64,000 nucleotides of DNA from Adiantum capillus-veneris (Eukaryota; Streptophyta; Polypodiopsida; Polypodiales; Pteridaceae): assembly GCA_014529385.2 (NCBI GenBank), contig CM043959.1, forward strand, positions 64,807,753-64,871,752. Reading direction: 5' to 3'. Below the pieces are notes generated by a model. That model searched no databases and was not told where the DNA came from. It saw nothing but the letters and a program-made list of their open reading frames with translations. A program made the position numbers and the translations under genes. Positions 56,646-64,000 of the stretch are shown piece after piece (within the stretch, counting starts at the first letter, position 1; every line of letters starts with the position of its first letter).

Positions 56646-59600
56646 AGTACAACATGAGCAACATTTTCACCACAACAGAAAGTACATTAACGAAAGGCAT
56701 CTCTTAAGCACCATGAAAAGTCCATAGATCACATGAAAGCATTGCATACATATGATTCAAAAAATTCATGAGGATGTATAAGCTTTGACATCATTAAAAG
56801 TTCACATGGTTAGACATGCTTTGGAAAATTCATGATGTATAAGCTTTGGCATCATTAAAAGTTAGGGTAAATGAGCCAATTTAGAAATTGTTTGTAAATA
56901 AGCTAATCATTTTTAATATTCTTGGGGGGATTTTGCATATCTGATTATTTTGAATATTTAGACATTGCATCAGAATCCTCATGAAAAGGCGAATCTGATG
57001 ATATCAAGATTGATTTTTTAAAGATTTTTTTTCAATGCTTCATCAGTTCTCATGCATGGTGGCACCGAGGTGGTGTAGAGACAGGGTGGGCTTCCCTCAA
57101 GCCTGGGAATGGTGCTTGTCGACTTATACATGCTATTTTGTGGGTCTGGGGGCTCCCTGTAAAACCCATAAACTCTCTATGATATTATGTGTTGTGGGTG
57201 TTATGGATGATATTATTTGGAACAGTTGATGCCTTGGCTCGATTGGAGTAGGGTTGAGCTTGTAAATTTTTTGAGTTCTTATTTTAATGTAACACTCACT
57301 ATCTGTGACTTTTGCAAAAAAAAAAGGATTTTGAAGGTCTAATAAATTTCACCCAGAGTTCAACAAACTTAAATGATTATCAAGTTTCATTATGCATGTG
57401 TTTTATTGATTGTTTTAATGGTGCACACTCAAGAGTTTAATGATTATGCTTTGAAAGATAAAATATTTTCTACAAAGTTGCTTTATGACCAAGCTTAAGT
57501 GATTTTATTTTATTTTCAAGTGCTCAGTTGAGCTTGAATTGTTTTAATCACAGAAGGTTACAAATAGCCTTGGCAAATCCTTTGCACAGGGTTCTCCAAA
57601 CAAAAAAAAACATCAAAGGGGTCGCACCTCACCAACTACTCTTGCTTGTGTAGCTTGCAATTCTTATTCCTTCTACTAAAAAGTTGCCACCAGCATGTTT
57701 CCAGAATTAAATTTGTGTCCAGAGGCTCACACTTCTTTTGAAAGTAATGCATTCCTGGATTGCCAAACTACTCTCAATATTGTAGCTCTTACTATGCATA
57801 TGTTAGTCAAAAGATCCTCATTGTTAATGCGTCTAGAGCACATAGCAAGGTCACCTCTAAAGAAGTTTCCACACCCACCCGCAAACTATGACTGTGACGA
57901 CTCTGATTTATGATCAAGCTTAAGTGATTTAAGAGTTTCATTGTTTATGATCAAGCTTAACCGATTAAAGAGTGTTTTGTTCATTTGTTTATGTCTCCCT
58001 GTGAATTATAGTCCCTCTAGTCCCATGGCAAAATTTAATTGCATGGGCTTTCTTGTATCTTTCTTGGTTTTTCCTTAATACAACATCCCATATAATGTGG
58101 GAATTCCAAAAAAAAGAAAAGTGTTGTTTATATACTAAGTATATTGAGTATCTTGATAGTGTGCACTATAAGGAGTAGAATGAAATTTTTTTCTAGCCAT
58201 ACTCACAAATATCAGTGGAGAAATTAAATTAGTGGAACATAAGAGAAAATACAAGCTCCTCACAAGCACCCACAAAAATAATAACAAAGGGATATCACAC
58301 ATGCCCACATCGAGCCATACCATATGTCATGCTAACTGGGGAGCCACCCCATCATGATCAGCAAACCAATAATCTTGAGAGAATAAATATCATTGCTTCA
58401 AGGGGGAACCCTAGTCTCTATCATGTGTCATCCCGAATCAACCATCGACGAAGAGCTGAAAATGGGAAGCCAAAACATGACAACCTTTAGGCTTTTATGA
58501 GAGCCAAGATGGCAGCAAGCGAACCAATGGGGCTGATGGTTGCCACCATGTGACCGACATCTGCCACATGTCGACCCCATGCCAATTGACACTAACTGAG
58601 GAGCCAACCAAAATCCACCACATCATGATGGAACAGAAGAAATCGCAAGATAGGGCAAACACTTTTCCCTTCAAGGAAAAGAAGGGGTTGCCGCCAAGCC
58701 ACCATGGACAAAAACAAGTGGGCAATGAAGATGCATGAGGAGCTGGTCAAAGCTCGGCAAGGATCCATCCTGCAGGGACGGCCTCCAAGTGTCTGCATTG
58801 CAGATCCCTCCTCCTCAGACATCGAATTCGCCACGCCCAAGTCGTAAAGCAACACCCAGTCCCTTGCACATCCTACTCGAAGCACCCCAAATCATGCATA
58901 CCATGGCAAAGCTAACAGATTGCACTTTGTTGCTAGGGTTCATCACACTCTTGAATGTTTGCACTTTTTGGCCTACCCAAAGGGCAAAGGCCATAGATTT
59001 GGCTGGCTAAAAATAGAATTAATTTTCTTTGGAACAAAAAGAAACAAAAAAATTGATTGGTCAGTGGTGTAGTGAGCACTCAAGAGAAATTATGAGTGAT
59101 AGTGGTGGGTTGGTGAGTGGGTGACATCTCATGTTTTCTCTCAAAAGGTATTGAGATAATTTAGCATTGGGGATAAGGATGAAGGTGATGCTTATGATTC
59201 ATTGTTGTGTGCAAAGATGATTCAGATTTATGAACTATATGTACTATTTTATCTTTGTTGGCGCTTGGGCCGAGCCTCAGGACTAAGAAACACACAAATC
59301 CAATGCGGGGTGGTGAGGGGATCGATGATTCACAAGTCCACACATGAAATCCTATGCAATCACAGCCGCAGCTATCACATTAAAACTAAACCCAACCACA
59401 AATTGAATCTCCTAAACCTAGGCACTGCATGTTGCCTTAGAATAAAACATCATAAAAACAGGAATGGATACAACATACACGCGTGCGTGAGTTGGTTAGC
59501 CCATGCAACTCAAAATCCAGGCTACAAGGTGGTGGGTTCAAAATCAACCCATGAGGCCAAATTTTTGTGATGCCCGGATTCCTTTTTGCCTCGATTTTGT

Positions 59601-59788
59601 GCTACTCAGGTTTAGCCCGCCGCCTCGAGATCTTGCCTTGCACTTCCGAACCGTCGATCCCCTCACCCCCCCCCCCCCGTATTAAATATTGTGTGTCACT
59701 TAGTCATGAGGAGGTGGGCCAAGGAATGGGGCCTCCCACCTACATCTTTCTCTTCTCTCTCTAGTAGGCTTTAAGACTCGACAAGTCT

Positions 59789-59792
<4 letters not shown>
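56646..59792. other. Gene-poor DNA
   Basis: No supported gene. A small duplicated piece (TGTATAAGCTTTG.CATCATTAAAAGTT at about 56776 and 56844) and repeated ATCAAGCTTAA motifs near 57490-57960. A short A run near 57317. A tRNA-like box pair on the plus strand (GTTGGTTAGCCCA at 59491, GGGTTCAAAATC at 59534) may be an old SINE head, followed by a 14-base C run near 59666. Confidence 0.4.

Positions 59793-59872
<80 letters not shown>
59793..59872. repeat. (CT)n microsatellite
   Basis: About 80 bp of TC dinucleotides without interruption. Confidence 0.97.
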
Positions 59873-59874
<2 letters not shown>

Positions 59875-60580
59875 GATGACGATGAACATCGTGCCTGGAG
59901 CCGTGAGCAACTTCAATTTTCCTGACACGAGGCTCTGAGCATGAGGACATTACGAAATTGATTTTCGCCCACACCTCCACCCACAAGCACTCCATAAACC
60001 TCTACATGTACGAATTGCTTGTGTGTGCTGCAATGGAGCCAAATTAGTGCCGAAACTACTATGGATGTGAGCACTACCATGAAGCCACTTGCCAGCACTA
60101 TGGTTGTTTGGGCATCTGCCTCTCATCAATGGCATTATCCACCACAAAAATCTTGAAATAGAGGCTACAAGCAAGGGCCAAACAGTGGCTAGAGACAAGA
60201 GGGGAGGGGCCTTGAACATATGAGGGCTAAAGCATGTATCGGTGGTACCAAAAAGGGGTGTCTTGGAGAGTCCTTTGGTAGCACTTTATAAGCCCCATCT
60301 TCATGTGTTACATAAAAAAAATGCTAGCATGTTATATATCAACGGATAGATTTTTTCATGTGGAATCTAAATCTATAAAGTTCGAGCACCAAAAAGTGTA
60401 AAAAGTGGTACCACCACTACATGCTTTTACCCATGGGAGGCGCACAGAGTCCTGCGGCACAAACATGGGGGGCAGGGTGTCAAAGGAGGACAGAGCCCCG
60501 GTGCCACATTCCTCTCTCATGGACTCAAAGCCTTGATATATTAGTGTGACAGTACCACCCACCACGGGCTCTTATTACAG

Positions 60581-60582
<2 letters not shown>
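59873..60582. other. Anonymous DNA, no gene seen
   Basis: Open frames on the minus strand here are short and unrecognised; no terminal repeat or RNA gene was found. Confidence 0.4.

Positions 60583-60673
<91 letters not shown>
60583..60673. repeat. Compound (CT)n(AT)n microsatellite
   Basis: CT to 60624, then AT to 60673, echoing the CT-TA order of the tract at 52835. Confidence 0.97.
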
Positions 60674-60676
<3 letters not shown>

Positions 60677-61379
60677 CAACGAATTCTTCTAAAGATCCCA
60701 TCATGATCTACCCTCTCCCAATCTACAACATGCTACAATTATATTCTAGTGGCAAACAGTCATTACTTGCTACGGATAGAATTGCACAAGCAAATGAAGT
60801 TGTGGGTTCACTGGCAGCTCGACAACCTACATCAGAAGAGGCGAGCCATATGTGCTCTTACTTCATTAAAAGCTTTTTCCATTGCTATGTGGGTCTTTGT
60901 CATGGGAGCACACACAATCAAAAAGCATAAATGAGGCTACAAACTACATTGAGAATTTAAGTGTTTGTATTTAAGTGTCCTTGGGCTCTTGGTGACTCCT
61001 GTGCCAAATTAACTCTAGAATCTTTAAATATCAAATTCATTTAACCAAGTTATGGCAATTTGGCACGGGTGGCTTGGCCCCAAAAGTGGTGATTGAGTCG
61101 ACATCTTTTAGAATAGGTCCAACCCTTGATCCTTTGAGTATGTCATTCATTTTTGTTTTATCATTAGAAAATATTAAAAGTTTTATAACACAAACTAGAG
61201 AATAAATCTAGAATCTAACCAATTAAATAACTATCCAAATATTGTACAAAAATCGAGGAAAAGAATCTCTCTCTCTCTCTCCAACCAACTATTTACAACT
61301 TATTTCCACCTTTAGGGGCTCATAAGTAAGCATTGTCCCCTCCTTATTTTATAAATTAGATGGGCATATTCACAATAAG
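60674..61379. other. Anonymous DNA, no gene seen
   Basis: AT-rich, only short open frames, and a small CT run near 61266-61281. Confidence 0.4.
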
Positions 61380-61576
61380 TTTTGGACAAATTCTCACAAT
61401 AATTCCCACATTGTGACTTACCTCAACATCATGAGCTTCGGTGAGGGAGGCACTGCATACCTAGCTAGGTATGCGGTGCCTCTCGAGCAGAAGCTCATGA
61501 TGTTGTGCATTGTATGAAAAACATTGTGATAGACTCCGTTTTCCTACATGAGAAAATTTCTAAATCTTCTTGTGAT
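61380..61576. repeat. Palindromic repeat, short copy
   Basis: Centre of symmetry at 61464/61465 (CTAG|CTAG). The arms 61424-61464 and 61465-61505 are reverse complements at 35 of 41 positions, with perfect outer (CAACATCATGAGCTTC) and inner (GCATACCTAG) parts. The flanks (TTTGGACAAATTCTCACA and GATAGACTCCGTTTTCC) recur around the long copy at 62073-62408. Confidence 0.93.
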
Positions 61577-62072
61577 TGTTAAGTCAACATCATTTTTTGC
61601 AAAGAGACTTACAGGTACCTTCAAAAACAAGAATTGCATGTCACTCCTCTTGATCGCACACATCATAAGATGAGCTTCTCAATTTCAAGCAACATGTTTA
61701 GAATGCTTTTGAATATGAGGATTCAAAACTAAAGTTGTCATTATCTATGCAACTTGGCTCAGTTTTGCAATTCAAACTAACCCAAGTATTAAAACCATGG
61801 ACAATGGTGGACAATGGATGTGTACACATCAAAGAACGAGTTCTATGTGTTGAAACTCCTAGAGATAGAATGTATAGTATGGTAGGAGTACATATAAGAG
61901 TAAAGTAGTCTATAAGTGGTGGCTATGTGGAAAACCATTGGATGGGTGGGGGGAGGGGGGGAAATGCGTAGGAAAAAAGTACCCCCATATGAGCACATAT
62001 ATACCCAATGAAAGGTATCTAACAAAGCCCCCCCTAGAGTGATGGTCTAACAAGGTATGTGGAAACACAAGA

Positions 62073-62408
62073 AGTTTTGGACAAATTCTCACAGTAATTC
62101 CCACATTGTGACTTACCTCAACATCATGATCTTCAGTGAGGGAGGAACTGCATACCTAGCTAGGTATGATTGGGGGTAGGGGATCGCCGGCCCCCCCTCC
62201 GGGCCGGCGATCCCCTGCCCCCAATCGTACTTAGCTAGGTATGCGGTGCCTCTCCATCCTCCAGGCCGGCGATCCCCTGTCCGCCAATCGTACCTAGCTA
62301 GGTATGTGGTGCCTCTCGAGCAGAATCTCATGATGTTGTGCATTGTATAAAAAACATTGTGATAGACTCCGTTTTCCTACATGAGAAAATTTATAAATCT
62401 TCTTGTGA
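62073..62408. repeat. Palindromic repeat, long copy with GC-rich insert
   Basis: Same flanks as 61380-61576, but the centre is expanded. A GC-rich inverted repeat (62169-62193 and 62201-62225, 25-bp arms, one mismatch, 7-base spacer) extends outward through a TACCTAGCT palindrome. The right arm with its TAGCTAGGTATG.GGTGCCTCTC tail is repeated directly at 62263-62317. The GC content of the insert is far above the surrounding sequence. Confidence 0.93.
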
Positions 62409-63666
62409 AATGAACCGTGTATCGAGCCTAAAGCTTTACAAAAGCTTCAAACTTGCATTGATATTTAGCACTTACGAATATTTTTGCCACGTTGTCTTGC
62501 GTAGGGCAGTATGCCAAGTGTATCTTCCCTGCCCCAATGTGTTCTCATATATAGTGATGGTGTACCACAATATGCTTCATGCTTGGCTTTGTGCCATTAC
62601 AACAGGTGCCTAACTATTTGTGTAAATTGTCACCATCCTAAGGCATAAATAGAGCATGTAGTAGCTTGTGTTGTCTATATGCAATCTATCATTGTTGTGA
62701 AAGCTACTATGTAATTCACACTTACATGTAGCCATTGTGGGTTGTTTGATGTAAGCCAGAAAACACAAGCATCACCCAAGTATAAACAATTTCCATTGAT
62801 GAAGTGTCATTTATCATAGTCACCAATCCGATTTGAATCATTGAATGCAACAAGTTGAACACGCTACTTCCAAACCCTTTCTCTATCCAAAAAACAAGAC
62901 GTGAAGTCAACGAGGAGGTGCTTCAAAAGAGCAAATGCATAAATTTGCTAGTGATTGAACTGCACATTAAATGTCTAGACACAAAGTGATCACCAAGAAG
63001 TTAAGACAGCCAATTGCTACTACATATATATCAATTTACTCTCATTTACTCCTTGCTTTGGAGTCAAAGCATGCACAGGTGTAGAGGAAGCTCCACTACC
63101 TCCCTCTGGAGTTGTAAGGAACATTTTGTGGCTGTTCTTCTAAACCTAACACATAATCCCATACATTCTAACTAACAAGAACTTGCTTCATGAAGAATTA
63201 CCATAAAGAATAGTTACTACCATCCAATCTATCCTCATAGGCAATGAGATTGGTAGATTTATTGCCTTCTTGAGCCATGCTTCAACAATTGATAAAACCA
63301 TAGTAAACCCATAAAGATCCACAAAAGTAGTGTCAAAAACAACCTTGAAGAAATTCTTCTCCACTAAGTTGTCAATCTAAACTCTGCTCACATCCACAAG
63401 TGGTCATACATAAATCCACACTCTATATACATGTTGTAAAACATATTGCAACATGGAAGTATTATGTCTGCAACAAAAGGTTATCTTTTGATCTGTTGCT
63501 TAGTTGGAGATTTTGAGGGTAAAACAAACTTTAAAAGTGGGGTAAAACCCTACAACGCCCAATAAGAATACTCTTGGAATGATGAGTAAGCTACAACCAC
63601 CACTTGACTTGAAAACTGTCCCGAAAGTTGTGCAGAAGAAAACACGCCTCAATGTACAACAACCGG
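62409..63666. other. Anonymous DNA, no gene seen
   Basis: No coding region or repeat could be supported. Confidence 0.4.
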
Positions 63667-63678
63667 GCTCTAATACCA
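63667..63678 (-). other. Primer-binding-site-like motif on the minus strand
   Basis: Minus-strand TGGTATTAGAGC, identical to the motif at 9212-9223. Two bases away a possible LTR end begins (plus-strand TGCTGAG at 63681). If real, a minus-strand element's LTR runs off the right edge of the window. No partner LTR is visible. Confidence 0.35.
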
Positions 63679-64000
63679 GATGCTGAGAATGCTAGAAGCA
63701 AGCAAGAATTTGAGTAGACAGGGATATCTTTTTGGCACAAAGAGTCAAACCATGGACTTGACAAGAGCAAAATTGCTCTTTGACAATATTTTTTATGCGA
63801 GACAGATGCACGGACAATGAAAGCATCTCCATCTCTCTTCAATAGCCAAAATTTTTCTTAGAGGGAAGCGTCCCACCTCAAATCTGGGTGGTACTTGACA
63901 TTTGGAAGCTACTGACCAATTTTAGAAGAATTTGGAGCTGAGGCCATATCCATTTGTGAAGTGCAAGCCAAAAGATGTCTGCGAAAACATTGACTTCAAT

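Noticed and set aside
57035-57325. Possible LINE 3' end with A run
   Set aside because: Layout resembles 49540-49635, but no reverse transcriptase or endonuclease sequence is nearby and the match is short; left as anonymous DNA.

Overview
The window looks like nuclear DNA of a land plant with a large, retrotransposon-rich genome. It has one intron-containing housekeeping-type gene, nested Ty1/copia and Ty3/gypsy elements primed from initiator tRNA-Met, a 5S-carrying Cassandra-type TRIM, and very many (GA/CT)n and (GT)n tracts. I cannot name the species. A fern is possible, but this is only an inference from the repeat style and not proven.

Layout. 1.10-6.78 kb: a complete copia element (187-bp LTRs, perfect AAAGA target duplication) with a gag-pol broken by three nonsense codons and a frameshift. 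6.8-9.3 kb: anonymous DNA ending in a possible minus-strand LTR/primer site. 9.35-10.89 kb: a lone LTR of the family that reappears at 28.9 and 43.9 kb. 10.89-21.43 kb: the 3' end of a second copia element, split inside its RNase H by a 9.24-kb minus-strand gypsy element, with a 605-bp Cassandra-type TRIM (two identical LTRs) inside its LTR. 21.4-24.2 kb: low-complexity and duplicated DNA, including a displaced copy of the gene's own 5' flank and a perfect long hairpin built on CT/GA tracts. 24.23-26.88 kb: the only convincing host gene, a four-exon ERD7-like senescence/dehydration-associated protein of 453 residues. 27.2-28.9 kb: local tandem repeats. 28.93-45.46 kb: a decayed gypsy element whose gag was split by a younger chromodomain-bearing gypsy element (32.01-39.36 kb, perfect TGAAA duplication). 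45.5-51.2 kb: gene-poor DNA with one likely SINE. 51.2-56.65 kb: a rearranged non-autonomous LTR element with duplicated modules. 56.6-64 kb: gene-poor DNA with microsatellites, two copies of a palindromic element, and a primer-site-like motif at the far right.

The genes do not form a pathway. The history is serial insertion around one conserved gene. The most unusual item is the minus-strand gypsy element. Downstream of integrase, and in frame with the integrase C-terminus, it carries about 4 kb of same-strand open frame of unknown function. Much of its reverse transcriptase and RNase H has been deleted. In-frame TAG codons, most easily read as decayed CAG, recur across the elements.
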